Positions 1 through 8,800 of a stretch of DNA of 17,350 nt are shown in pieces. Under the pieces are notes generated by a model. It was given only the letters and a program-made list of their open reading frames with translations. It was not told the origin of the DNA and made no database searches. Both the position numbers and the translations under genes were made by a program. Source of the DNA: Truepera sp. (GTDB lineage Bacteria > Deinococcota > Deinococci > Deinococcales > Trueperaceae); assembly GCA_018333775.1 (NCBI GenBank), contig JAGXSO010000075.1, positions 1 through 17,350 of the forward strand, read 5' to 3'. Position 1 is the stretch's first letter. Every line of letters starts with the position of its first letter.

Positions 1-1
1 G

Positions 2-1189
<1,188 letters not shown>

Positions 1190-1204
1190 AGCTGCTGTCG
1201 TTAG

Positions 1205-1240
1205 GCTACCTCCGTGCAGGTCGCGGGGGTAGCTGTTTTT
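1205..1240 (+). terminator. Rho-independent terminator after rpsA
   Basis: A 9-bp stem (1205-1213 with 1225-1233, including one G-T pair) encloses an 11-base loop. It is followed by TGTTTTT. It begins 15 bases after the rpsA stop codon, so it most likely ends that transcript. The rest of the interval up to 1320 shows nothing I can support. Confidence 0.8.
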
Positions 1241-1320
1241 AAAGGTGTTCGCGAGATGTGTGTTTAGCGAGATTGCTTTGCCAAGCCCGTAGCGACGGAT
1301 TAAATACATGGCAGCGCTGT

Positions 1321-2127
1321 TTATGCGGGTTTGATAGTCTTTAGCGCCAGCATCAGCGGGATGTCGGGGTTATCAGGGCGCTCGCGCAGCGGCTGATCGG
1401 GCAGCTCCATGACCTGCGTTAGCACCAGCCCCAGGTTGCTCAGAGCGTTGAGGTAGTGCGACAGAGGCCGATGAAAGCTCAGCGTCACGCCCTGTTGACC
1501 AGGGTATGGTTTCATCGGCACCGCATTGGGTGTTAAATAGCTATCGACCCGGCGGTAATGGAGCTGCCGCCCGTCGTCAAAGCCCCAGCCGCTCTGCCGG
1601 GGGACGCGGAAGCAGGGGTGGAGCATAAAAATTACCAGGCGTCCCCCCGGAGCTAGCTGTGCTGCCGCCTGAGCCAGGACCTCTGTAAGCGGGTCCATGT
1701 CTTGCAGCGACAGCAGGAACACCACAGCGCTGAACGGCCCCTTAAGCCTAACCTGCTCGCTGAGCTGGCGGGCGTTGGCCACCAGGAAGTGCCCGCTGCC
1801 GCCGTGCCGCTTTTGGGCCAGCTTGATTAGGGCCGGGCTGACATCGACCCCGGTGTAGCTAGCCCCCGCTTTGGCCACGAACGGAGCCAGCACCCCCTGG
1901 CCGCAGCCGATATCGAGCAGCGTATCGCCGCGCTGTAGAGCTAAAAGCTTTAGCGTAGTGGGGATAGCCAGTCGGCGGTGGTAGTGGCTGCCGCCCTGGC
2001 CGACCCAGCCGTCGTACCAGGTGGCTAGCGGATCCCAACTGGTGCGGGAGCCGACCCTGCGGGGTGCTTGGCGAGGCTTGTCTGGTACGCGACGCGGCGA
2101 TTTTGCTGGGCGACGCGGCGGTGTCAT
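1321..2127 (-). CDS. Class I SAM-dependent methyltransferase
   Basis: The 268-residue protein has the Rossmann-fold methyltransferase core. Motif I is LLDIGCGQG at residues 70-78. Next comes an acidic loop (GVDVSPALIKLA) that would bind the SAM ribose, then a hydrophobic post-motif region (FSAVVFLLSLQDM) and LAPGGRLVIFMLHPCF. The first 30 residues are strongly basic and Pro-rich, with no match to the fold; this could be a nucleic-acid-binding tail or an over-long start. The substrate cannot be told from sequence. The general shape is of the small-molecule or ubiquinone-type (Methyltransf_11/25) group. It is transcribed alone, divergently from fusA2, from within the 172-base interval at 2128-2299. 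It is convergent with rpsA. Confidence 0.82.
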   Translation of the reverse strand: MTPPRRPAKSPRRVPDKPRQAPRRVGSRTSWDPLATWYDGWVGQGGSHYHRRLAIPTTLKLLALQRGDTLLDIGCGQGVLAPFVAKAGASYTGVDVSPALIKLAQKRHGGSGHFLVANARQLSEQVRLKGPFSAVVFLLSLQDMDPLTEVLAQAAAQLAPGGRLVIFMLHPCFRVPRQSGWGFDDGRQLHYRRVDSYLTPNAVPMKPYPGQQGVTLSFHRPLSHYLNALSNLGLVLTQVMELPDQPLRERPDNPDIPLMLALKTIKPA

Positions 2128-2208
2128 GAGTAGAGTTTACCGCGAAGGCACCTCAGGTAAGGCGGGCAAGGAGGACTTTCATCCCTTGGTCAGCGCGGTG
2201 TCATAGAC

Positions 2209-2217
2209 TGTTATAAT
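2209..2217 (+). promoter_or_regulatory. Extended -10 promoter of fusA2
   Basis: TGTTATAAT is a perfect consensus -10 hexamer (2212-2217) with the extended TGn element. A TTGGTC at 2186-2191 resembles a -35 but lies 20 bases away, which is longer than optimal. This suggests the extended -10 does most of the work. Transcription would start near 2224 and give a leader of roughly 75 bases before the fusA2 start. Confidence 0.6.
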
Positions 2218-2238
2218 TTGGCTACGTGATGAGGCTAC

Positions 2239-2270
2239 CCCTCCCGGCCTGAGCCGGAAGCTGTAGAGGG
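2239..2270 (+). promoter_or_regulatory. Stem-loop in fusA2 5' leader
   Basis: A perfect CCGGC-CTGA-GCCGG hairpin (2244-2257) sits inside an outer pairing of CCCTC (2239-2243) with GAGGG (2266-2270), with a bulge on the 3' side. It ends about 15 bases before the Shine-Dalgarno AAAAAGGAG. It could affect mRNA stability or translation. I do not recognise it as a known riboswitch or leader class. Confidence 0.35.
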
Positions 2271-2299
2271 TGGCGCACAGGCCGCAAAAAGGAGCCGTT

Positions 2300-4354
2300 A
2301 TGTCGGAAGTGAACATCCGCAACGTAGCTGTACTTAGCCACAGCGGGGCGGGCAAGACCTCCTTGGTGGAGGCTTTTTTGTATCGCAGCGGCGGCAAGGG
2401 GAGCCTCGGCAAAGTTGAGGACGGCACTACCGTCGCCGATTACACCCCCGAGGAGCAGCGCCGCAAGATCTCGATCTACACCAGCGTGGTGCCGGTCTCC
2501 TGGCAGGGTAACCTCTTTAACTTCCTCGACACCCCGGGTTACGCCGACTTTGTCGGTGAGATCCGCGCTGCACAGCTCGCCGCTGATGCTGCTTTGGTGG
2601 TGGTCTCGGCCGTCTCCGGGGTAGCGGTCGGCACCGAGCGGGTCTGGACCAGCTCAGAGGAGCGCGAGCTAAACCGCATCATCGTGATTAACAAGATGGA
2701 TCGCGAGAACGCCGATTTCTTCCGCACCATGGCCGATATTGAGGCGACCTTGCCCGGTAATATCGCCGCCGTTCAGGTGCCGATCGGTCAGGCTCAGGAG
2801 TTTAAGGGCTTGGTTGACCTGCTGACCATGAAAGCCTACCTTTGGCCCCAGGGCGATCCGGTGGAGATCCCCATCCCCGACGAGATCAAGGGTATCGCCG
2901 GGGAGTACCGCGAGCGCCTGATCGAGGCCATTGTCGAGACCGATGACGAGCTGATGATGAGCTACCTTGAGGATGCCGATATCGAGGATACGGCGCTGGC
3001 GGAAGCTTTCTATGCCGCGGTGCGGCGCAACGAGTTGACCCCGGTTTTGCTCACCTCAGCTACCCAGGTAGCGGGCATCAGTATGTTGCTCGATTTCCTC
3101 GCCCGCGGGGTGCGGCAGATTACCGACCACGGGCCGCTGGCAGTCGAGGAGGGGGATCCGCCTACCTTGGGCCTCAATCAGCCCTTCTGCGCGCGAGTTT
3201 TTAAGACCACCATCGACCCCTACCTCGGCAAGGTGACTATGCTGCGGGTTCTGTCGGGCACCATAAAACCCGGCGAGGTCATCTTGGACAGCAGCCAGGG
3301 CGTAGAGCTAAAGGCCGCCCACCTTTACACCCCCTTCGGCAAGGAGTTAAAAGAGGTCAAGGAGCTCTCGGCGGGGATGATCGGGGCCTTAACTAAGCTG
3401 ACCGAGCCCAAGACCGGGGATACCTTGTGCGACAAGGCCAAGGTGGTCAAGCTACTACCGATTAACTTACCCTCCCCGGTGATGGCTATCGCCCTCTACC
3501 CCAAAGCGCGAGGCGACGAGGACAAACTCTCGGGCGCCCTCCAGAAGCTTTTGGAGGAGGACCCGACCCTAAGGCTCGAGCGCAACAGCGAGACCCACGA
3601 GACGGTGCTGTGGGGGATGGGACATATCCACCTGGAGGTGGCGACCGACAAGCTGCGCGAGCGTTACAACGTGGATGTGGAGGCGCGGCAGCCCAAGATC
3701 CCCTACCGCGAAACCATTACCGGTCACGGCGATGCCCGTTACCGCCACAAGAAGCAGAGCGGTGGCGCGGGCCAGTTTGCCGAGGTGGCGCTGCGGGTAG
3801 AGCCCTTGCCGCGGGGCGCGGGCTTTGAGTTTGTGAACGCAGTGGTGGGCGGCACCATCCCCACCCAGTTCATCCCCAGTTGCGAGAAGGGGATTCGCAG
3901 CGCGTTGGCAGAGGGGGCGCTAGGCGGTTTTACGGTAGTAGACGTTAGAGCTACTCCCTACGACGGCAAGGACCACCCGGTCGACTCCAAGGATATCGCC
4001 TTTCAGATCGCTGCTGCGCAGGCCTTCAAGGAGGCCATGTTGCAGGCTAAGCCGGTCTTGCTCGAGCCCATTATGCTGCTCAAGGTGCGCGTCCCTGACC
4101 GCCATACCGGCGATATTATCAGCGACCTCAACACCCGGCGGGGGCGCATCCTGGGTATGGACGCCGAAGGCTCGGTGAGCGTGATCAGCGCCCACGTGCC
4201 GCTCTCGGAGATCCAGAACTACTCCGCCGATCTGCGCTCCATGACCGGCGGGCGCGGGGCCTTCTCGATCAAGCTCGAGACCTATGCCGAGGTGCCGGCG
4301 CACCTGGCGCAGAAGATCGTTGAGGAGCGCCGGGCGGCTAAAGCGGCCTCCTAG
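2300..4354 (+). CDS. fusA2: EF-G-like translational GTPase (EF-G-2 type)
   Basis: This 684-residue protein has the full EF-G architecture: GTPase domain, beta-barrel domain II, and domains III-V, ending in a region like that of Thermus EF-G-2. GTPase motifs are G1 SHSGAGKTS (13-21), G3 DTPG (77-80), G4 NKMD (131-134) and G5 SAT (253-255). The residue after DTPG is Tyr81 (DTPGYADF). Canonical EF-G and EF-Tu have the catalytic His there, and EF-G-2 homologues as I remember them also have Tyr. Switch I reads RRKISI instead of RGITI. ATG 2300 is chosen because AAAAAGGAG lies just upstream; an in-frame GTG at 2270 precedes that site. It is probably a paralogue, with the main fusA expected elsewhere with rpsL and rpsG. 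Its role may be ribosome recycling, stress translation or tetracycline-protection-like activity; this cannot be decided here. Confidence 0.87.
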   Translation: MSEVNIRNVAVLSHSGAGKTSLVEAFLYRSGGKGSLGKVEDGTTVADYTPEEQRRKISIYTSVVPVSWQGNLFNFLDTPGYADFVGEIRAAQLAADAALVVVSAVSGVAVGTERVWTSSEERELNRIIVINKMDRENADFFRTMADIEATLPGNIAAVQVPIGQAQEFKGLVDLLTMKAYLWPQGDPVEIPIPDEIKGIAGEYRERLIEAIVETDDELMMSYLEDADIEDTALAEAFYAAVRRNELTPVLLTSATQVAGISMLLDFLARGVRQITDHGPLAVEEGDPPTLGLNQPFCARVFKTTIDPYLGKVTMLRVLSGTIKPGEVILDSSQGVELKAAHLYTPFGKELKEVKELSAGMIGALTKLTEPKTGDTLCDKAKVVKLLPINLPSPVMAIALYPKARGDEDKLSGALQKLLEEDPTLRLERNSETHETVLWGMGHIHLEVATDKLRERYNVDVEARQPKIPYRETITGHGDARYRHKKQSGGAGQFAEVALRVEPLPRGAGFEFVNAVVGGTIPTQFIPSCEKGIRSALAEGALGGFTVVDVRATPYDGKDHPVDSKDIAFQIAAAQAFKEAMLQAKPVLLEPIMLLKVRVPDRHTGDIISDLNTRRGRILGMDAEGSVSVISAHVPLSEIQNYSADLRSMTGGRGAFSIKLETYAEVPAHLAQKIVEERRAAKAAS

Positions 4355-4366
4355 CGCGGGGAGTCC

Positions 4367-4391
4367 AAGGCGCTCTTGGGCGTGGCGCCTT
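4367..4391 (+). terminator. Hairpin after fusA2, possible attenuator
   Basis: AAGGCGC (4367-4373) pairs perfectly with GCGCCTT (4385-4391) across an 11-base loop, 12 bases after the fusA2 stop. No T-run follows, so it may act as a weak terminator or protect the 3' end, allowing some read-through into the sugar-nucleotide pair. Confidence 0.4.
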
Positions 4392-4413
4392 AAGCGCTGT
4401 GATAGCGTAAGGC

Positions 4414-5139
4414 ATGGACTATCTCTGCCTGGCCGCCGGCCAGGGCACCAGGTTCGGCCGCTTGGGGCGCTACCTGCAAAAATGCCTGTATCCCATCGGT
4501 CTTAAACCGTTTTTGGCGTACACGATCGACAATCTTAAGCACAGTCTGCCATCGGGAACCTCAGCGCAGCTCGTCATCGTGATCGGCCACCACGGCGAGC
4601 AGGTGAAAGCCTACTTCGGCAAGGGAGATAGTCGGCTGAGGATCACCTACCTCGAGCAGGGCGCGCCGCAGGGTACTGGTCATGCGCTCAAGCTAGCTGC
4701 CGACGCCCGGCAGCCGGTCAGGCCGGTGATCGTCTGGCTGGCTGACCTCTACGTGCCGCCTGAGCTATTTGCCGCCGTGCGGGCGCACCAAGCGCCTAAC
4801 GTGGTGACGCTCTCGCCGGGCAGCCCTGGCGAGAGCGATCAGCTTCGCGCCAGCCTGGCAGGCGAGCGGGTTACGCGGGCCTGGGAAGGTGATAGCGACC
4901 TTTTTGACATCGGCTTGTGGAAGCTTCAGCCTGAGGTGTTGGCGGCCATGACCCAAGTGGTGGCCGAGAATGGCGAGTACCGGGCCTTGCCGAACTTGCA
5001 GCGCTGTATCGAGCAAGGGGCGCAGGTCGGCTGGGTTAAGGCTGATGAGTGGTTGCACCTGGGCGGCACCCAACCGACGCCGGAACAGAACGTGCTGGCG
5101 GTGGCGCGGCGGGTGCTGGCGCTCGAGGGGTTAGCATGA
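4414..5139 (+). CDS. Sugar-1-phosphate nucleotidyltransferase family protein
   Basis: The 241-residue protein begins with the nucleotide-binding signature LAAGQGTRFG, typical of the NTP_transferase family (GlmU, RfbA, HddC). These enzymes join a sugar-1-phosphate to NTP. The usual PxxxPK segment is altered: the lysine occurs in YLQKCLYPIG. A conserved EQGAPQGTGHAL region (about residues 79-90) matches the base- and sugar-binding loop of the family. VIVWLADLYVPPE would supply the metal-binding Asp. There is no acyltransferase or beta-helix extension, so it is not GlmU. It overlaps the downstream GHMP kinase by ATGA, which argues that the kinase makes the sugar-1-phosphate used here. Which sugar and which nucleotide are unknown; D-manno-heptose, as in HddA/HddC, is one possibility. 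Confidence 0.75.
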   Translation: MDYLCLAAGQGTRFGRLGRYLQKCLYPIGLKPFLAYTIDNLKHSLPSGTSAQLVIVIGHHGEQVKAYFGKGDSRLRITYLEQGAPQGTGHALKLAADARQPVRPVIVWLADLYVPPELFAAVRAHQAPNVVTLSPGSPGESDQLRASLAGERVTRAWEGDSDLFDIGLWKLQPEVLAAMTQVVAENGEYRALPNLQRCIEQGAQVGWVKADEWLHLGGTQPTPEQNVLAVARRVLALEGLA

Positions 5140-6101
5140 TCGTCTCCAAGACGCCGTTGCGCATCCCGCTAGCCGGAGGGCTAACCGATATCAAGCCGTA
5201 TGCTGAGCGCTTCGGCGGTGTGACGGTGAGCGCCACCATCGACAAGTACCTCTACGTGTTCCTAAAAGAGAACCTGGGCGGCTACTACCGCTTGCGCTAC
5301 CAGGATGTGCAGGAGAAGGTCCACGACGTCGAGCACATCAAGCACGAGCTGATCCGTGAAGCGGTTAAGCTCACCGGGCTGACCGGCTCGCCGCTCGACA
5401 TTGTGGTGATGGCCGACTTAGCCGGAGAGAGCGGCCTGGGCACCTCTGGCGCGTTGGCGGTAGGGCTGTTGCACGCCATGCACGCCTACCAGGGCCAAGT
5501 AGTTAGCCAGGAGCAGCTCTACCGGGAGGCCGCCCACCTTGAGGTGAAGGTGCTCGGGGGCGCTTCGGGCTATCACGACCCGGCTATCTGTGCGCTGGGC
5601 GGCTTTAAGCGGATCGAGTATCAGGGGGCGCAGATCAGCGCCCGCGAGATCGCTATGACGCCCGCGGCGCGGCACGCCTTTGAGGAGTCGCTGCTGCTCT
5701 TTTACAGCGGTCGGCACCATAAGAGCAAGCCGTCGCTCGAGCTGCTAACTAGCCACCTTGATGCCGGGCTGGAGGTGCTGCACGCCATCAAGCGGCTGGC
5801 TTATGAGCTGGAGGCGGCACTGATGGCCGGCGACTTGGCGCAAACCGCCTGGTGCATCGGTGAGATGCAACGGCTCAAGCAGCAACTGCCGGGCCGCTTT
5901 GAGGACGACTACGTCAAGGATGTGGTGGCACGGGTGCGCCAGGTGGGGGCCTACGCACAGCTGCCGGGGGGCAAGATCAGCGCCTTTGTGATCGTCTGCT
6001 GCCCCGAGAGGCAGCAGGCAGCGGTTATTGAGGCGCTCGCCGACCTCAAGCCGGTTCGGTTCTGGCTCGAGGCCGGTGGGAGCCGGGTCTTTAAGCTCTA
6101 A
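5136..6101 (+). CDS. GHMP-family sugar kinase (HddA/fucokinase-like)
   Basis: This 321-residue protein starts MIVSKTPLRIPLAGGLTDI, the N-terminal signature of the D-glycero-D-manno-heptose-7-phosphate kinase / L-fucokinase branch of GHMP kinases. The ATP-binding glycine-rich loop is GESGLGTSGALAVGLLHAM at about residues 96-114. GGASGYHDPAICALGGFKRIEY (about 143-164) corresponds to the sugar-binding segment of HddA, where relatives read G-K-Q-D-Q-Y-A-A. A PGGKISAF stretch near the C-terminus matches the GHMP C-terminal motif. The ATG at 5136 overlaps the stop codon of the nucleotidyltransferase (ATGA), so the two are translationally coupled. I prefer it to an upstream GTG at 5049, which would add 29 unrelated residues. 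A 70-base internal piece of a close homologue lies at 12690-12759. Confidence 0.8.
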   Translation: MIVSKTPLRIPLAGGLTDIKPYAERFGGVTVSATIDKYLYVFLKENLGGYYRLRYQDVQEKVHDVEHIKHELIREAVKLTGLTGSPLDIVVMADLAGESGLGTSGALAVGLLHAMHAYQGQVVSQEQLYREAAHLEVKVLGGASGYHDPAICALGGFKRIEYQGAQISAREIAMTPAARHAFEESLLLFYSGRHHKSKPSLELLTSHLDAGLEVLHAIKRLAYELEAALMAGDLAQTAWCIGEMQRLKQQLPGRFEDDYVKDVVARVRQVGAYAQLPGGKISAFVIVCCPERQQAAVIEALADLKPVRFWLEAGGSRVFKL

Positions 6102-6106
6102 CTCCG

Positions 6107-6913
6107 CTACTGCCCTCCGGTGATCTCCAGATTCATGCCGGTGATATAACTTGCCTCATCGCTGAGAAGAAAAGCCACCCCGTTGGCAACTTCTTCTAAG
6201 CTGCCGAGTCGGCGCAGTGGCACAGAGGCGATCATGTGCTTTTCTACCACCTTAGGATCGCGGTCGAAGTACTGCGAGTCCGCGGCGGCTTGCAGCTCGG
6301 TCTGGCGCGTCCACATGAAGCCGGGACCGATCAACGAGGGCGAGATGGCGTTGACGCGGATGTGGTAGGGCGCAAGGTCTTTAGCAGCTGTTTTGGTGAT
6401 GCCTATGACCGCGAACTTAGAAGCCCCATAGGCCAGCATATTGGCCGGGCCGATGATTCCAGCGTAACTGGCAGTATTGACTATGACGCCGCCGCCAGCC
6501 TCGCGCATATGCCGCGACACAGCTTTGAGTACGTTAAAGACACCTACTACATTGATATCGATCACCTTGCGAAAGTCATCCTCGGGGTAGTCGGGTGTCT
6601 TGACGAATAGCCCTTGGTAGCCCGCGTTGTTAAAGAGGTAGTCGATGCGGCCAAAGCGCGCTATGGCAGCCGCGACCATCGCCTCGACTTGGCTGCTGTC
6701 GGTGACATCGCAGGTGTAGGCTTCGATGCCAGTGCGATAAGCGCGCAAGTCAGCCACGACCGCGGCCAGCTTGGCCTCGTCGATATCGGTAAGGACGACG
6801 TTGGCGCAACTAGCGGCAAAACGGTGAGCCACAGCCTTGCCAATGTCGCCGGCGCCGCCTGTTATGACGATGGCCCTGTTGGTGAAATCGTAGGTTGCAT
6901 TGACAGTTGTCAT
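6107..6913 (-). CDS. SDR-family polyol/sugar dehydrogenase
   Basis: The 268-residue protein is a classical short-chain dehydrogenase. It has the NAD(P) loop TGGAGDIG (18-25), an acidic residue after strand 2 (TDID, favouring NAD), NNAG (95-98), and the catalytic Ser149, Tyr162 and Lys166 in YGASK. It ends with the usual SDR C-terminal pattern SYITGMNLEITGG. It is the last gene of the polyol operon. GGAG lies five bases before the ATG, and the gap from the alcohol dehydrogenase gene is 28 bases. It probably oxidises a sugar alcohol or the ketose product; xylitol- or sorbitol-type substrates are possible but not shown. The gene converges on the GHMP kinase, with only five bases between stop codons. 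Confidence 0.85.
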   Translation of the reverse strand: MTTVNATYDFTNRAIVITGGAGDIGKAVAHRFAASCANVVLTDIDEAKLAAVVADLRAYRTGIEAYTCDVTDSSQVEAMVAAAIARFGRIDYLFNNAGYQGLFVKTPDYPEDDFRKVIDINVVGVFNVLKAVSRHMREAGGGVIVNTASYAGIIGPANMLAYGASKFAVIGITKTAAKDLAPYHIRVNAISPSLIGPGFMWTRQTELQAAADSQYFDRDPKVVEKHMIASVPLRRLGSLEEVANGVAFLLSDEASYITGMNLEITGGQ

Positions 6914-6941
6914 AGGGCTCCAAGCAGCCGGGCTGCGCCGG

Positions 6942-7979
6942 CTAGTCGCTTAGCACAAACTGGACCTTCATGCGGTTGGGGTCGTGCTCGGCCACCCGCA
7001 GGCCTTCATGAAAGTCATGAATAGGGAAGCTGTGCGATACCAGCGGGGCCACTTTGACCGCCCCGTAGCGGATTAGGGCGATAGCTTCGCTGAAGGTCTT
7101 GTTCAAGGCGAACGAGCCGATAATCTTGATGTCCTTGCGAAAGATCGCGTAGGGCGAGATGGCGATGGTGGCGGTGTCCGGGGCTACCCCAAACACCCAG
7201 ATTTTGCCCTGTGGCCTGACGTATTGCATGGTGCTCTCGATCACTGCTGGTACGCCGGTGACATCGGTGACGATGTCAAAGCCGTTGGGGGCTGCGTCGC
7301 GGCAGAACTCGGCGGTGAGCTCGGCTGGCGTCAGGGCGTGCGTGGCCCCCAGCGCTCGAGCCTGGGCGAGGCGGCTGGCCGAGGTCTCTACTACGGTGAT
7401 GCTCACCGCCCCGGCGGTGCGAGCCGCTTGCATCAGCAAACAGCCCATCGGTCCGGCGCCAAATAGCAGCATGCTATCACCAGGCTCGATCGCTACCTGC
7501 TTGAGCCCCCACACCACGCAGGCCAACGGCTCGATCAAGGCGCCGTCAGCAAAGCTTATGTCGCCGATGGGGAAGGTAACGCTTTCGGGGACGGCAACGT
7601 AGCGGGCGAAGGCGCCATCACGCGTGACGCCGACTACGGAGAGGCCAAGACACTGGTTGAAAGCGTTGCGCTGGCACTCCAGACAACGGCCACAGGGGAT
7701 GTTTGGGTCAGCGGTGACGCGATCTCCCACCCTAACCCGCACCACTTCATCGCCAACGGCCGTCACCACCCCGCTGAATTCGTGTCCGGGTACCATGGGG
7801 AAGCGTGCCAGCGCGTATTCACCGCGCCAGATATGGATGTCGGTACCGCAGATGCCGGCGCGACGCACCTCGATGAGAACGTCAAGAGGCCCCACGGAGG
7901 GGACCGCTTTGTCGGTCACACATCCTCTTTGAGGGCCAAGCATCTGCGCTGCGGTCATGGTGGATTGGTGTGTCATCAT
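6942..7979 (-). CDS. Zinc-dependent medium-chain polyol dehydrogenase
   Basis: The 345-residue enzyme has both zinc sites of the MDR alcohol dehydrogenase family. Catalytic ligands are Cys44 (GICGTDIH) and His66-Glu67 (GHEFSG). Structural zinc ligands are Cys96, Cys99, Cys102 and Cys110 (CGRCLECQRNAFNQC). The Rossmann loop is LLFGAGPMG. This places it near sorbitol, L-iditol, galactitol-phosphate and threonine dehydrogenases. Within this transporter operon a polyol dehydrogenase is most likely. I chose ATG 7979: its ATGA overlaps the permease stop and GGGAG lies seven bases upstream. A second ATG follows directly at 7976. A start further upstream would lie wholly inside the permease gene. Confidence 0.85.
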   Translation of the reverse strand: MMTHQSTMTAAQMLGPQRGCVTDKAVPSVGPLDVLIEVRRAGICGTDIHIWRGEYALARFPMVPGHEFSGVVTAVGDEVVRVRVGDRVTADPNIPCGRCLECQRNAFNQCLGLSVVGVTRDGAFARYVAVPESVTFPIGDISFADGALIEPLACVVWGLKQVAIEPGDSMLLFGAGPMGCLLMQAARTAGAVSITVVETSASRLAQARALGATHALTPAELTAEFCRDAAPNGFDIVTDVTGVPAVIESTMQYVRPQGKIWVFGVAPDTATIAISPYAIFRKDIKIIGSFALNKTFSEAIALIRYGAVKVAPLVSHSFPIHDFHEGLRVAEHDPNRMKVQFVLSD

Positions 7980-8800
7980 TTGATGGCTCCCATCGTCAGG
8001 CCGGTTACTAGCTGTCGTTGTGCCACCCATCCGGCGATCAGGACGGGGATAATGGCGGCCGTGACGACGGCGGACATCCTAGCAATGAACAGATCACCTT
8101 GCGCAGCCCTAAAGGTCGAGACGTAAACAGATAGTGGCGAGGCTTCGCGGGTGGTGAGGTTGACTACGAAGAAGAACTCATTCCAGGTAAAAATCAGAGC
8201 CAGCAGGCTGGTGGCCGCCAGCCCTGGATAGAGCAGCGGCATGATGACACGGGTAAGCTCTTGCCACAGCGAGGCGCCGTCTATTCTTGCCGCCTCGATG
8301 ACATCAAAAGGGATTTCCAGCATGAATGAGCGCAACATCCACACCACCAGCGGGAAGTTCATGCCGCCAAACACGATGATCAGGCCAAGATGGGTGTCTA
8401 GCAGGCTCAAGTCACGAAAGAGAATATACAGTGGGACGATGACCCCCGCAGGTGGCAGCATGCGCGTGGAAATCATCCACAGCAGCAAGCCATCGGTGCG
8501 CTTGGTGCTGTAATAGGCCATGGCATATGCAGTAGGGAAACCGAGGGCTAGCGCCAGCAGAATCGACCCAAAGCTGATGATTAAGGTATTGCTCAGGAAC
8601 TCCAGGAGTGGCGAGTTGAAGATAGCTTGTTGCCAGTTGACCAAGGTGGGGGTGAACACCACCTGTGGCGGAAAGGCAATGGCCAGGTCCTCGGTCTTGA
8701 ACGAGGTCAGCGCCATCCAGAGGATCGGAAAGAACATCAAGAAAGCGAGTGCTAGCGTGACGACGTTCAGGACATGATGGGTAAGTTTGGCGCGGCTCAT
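7976..8800 (-). CDS. smoG: Polyol ABC transporter permease, MalG/SmoG type
   Basis: This 274-residue inner-membrane protein has about six hydrophobic segments. The cytoplasmic EAA loop is present (EAARIDGASLWQELTRVIMP), which contacts the ATPase. The C-terminus QLVTGLTMGAIK is typical of MalG-type sugar permeases (QRxLVxGLTxGAVK). It pairs with the upstream permease, with which it shares an ATGA overlap, and is followed by another ATGA overlap into the dehydrogenase gene. The strict coupling suggests fixed stoichiometry. The polyol assignment rests mainly on the SmoE-like binding protein. Confidence 0.88.
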   Translation of the reverse strand: MSRAKLTHHVLNVVTLALAFLMFFPILWMALTSFKTEDLAIAFPPQVVFTPTLVNWQQAIFNSPLLEFLSNTLIISFGSILLALALGFPTAYAMAYYSTKRTDGLLLWMISTRMLPPAGVIVPLYILFRDLSLLDTHLGLIIVFGGMNFPLVVWMLRSFMLEIPFDVIEAARIDGASLWQELTRVIMPLLYPGLAATSLLALIFTWNEFFFVVNLTTREASPLSVYVSTFRAAQGDLFIARMSAVVTAAIIPVLIAGWVAQRQLVTGLTMGAIK

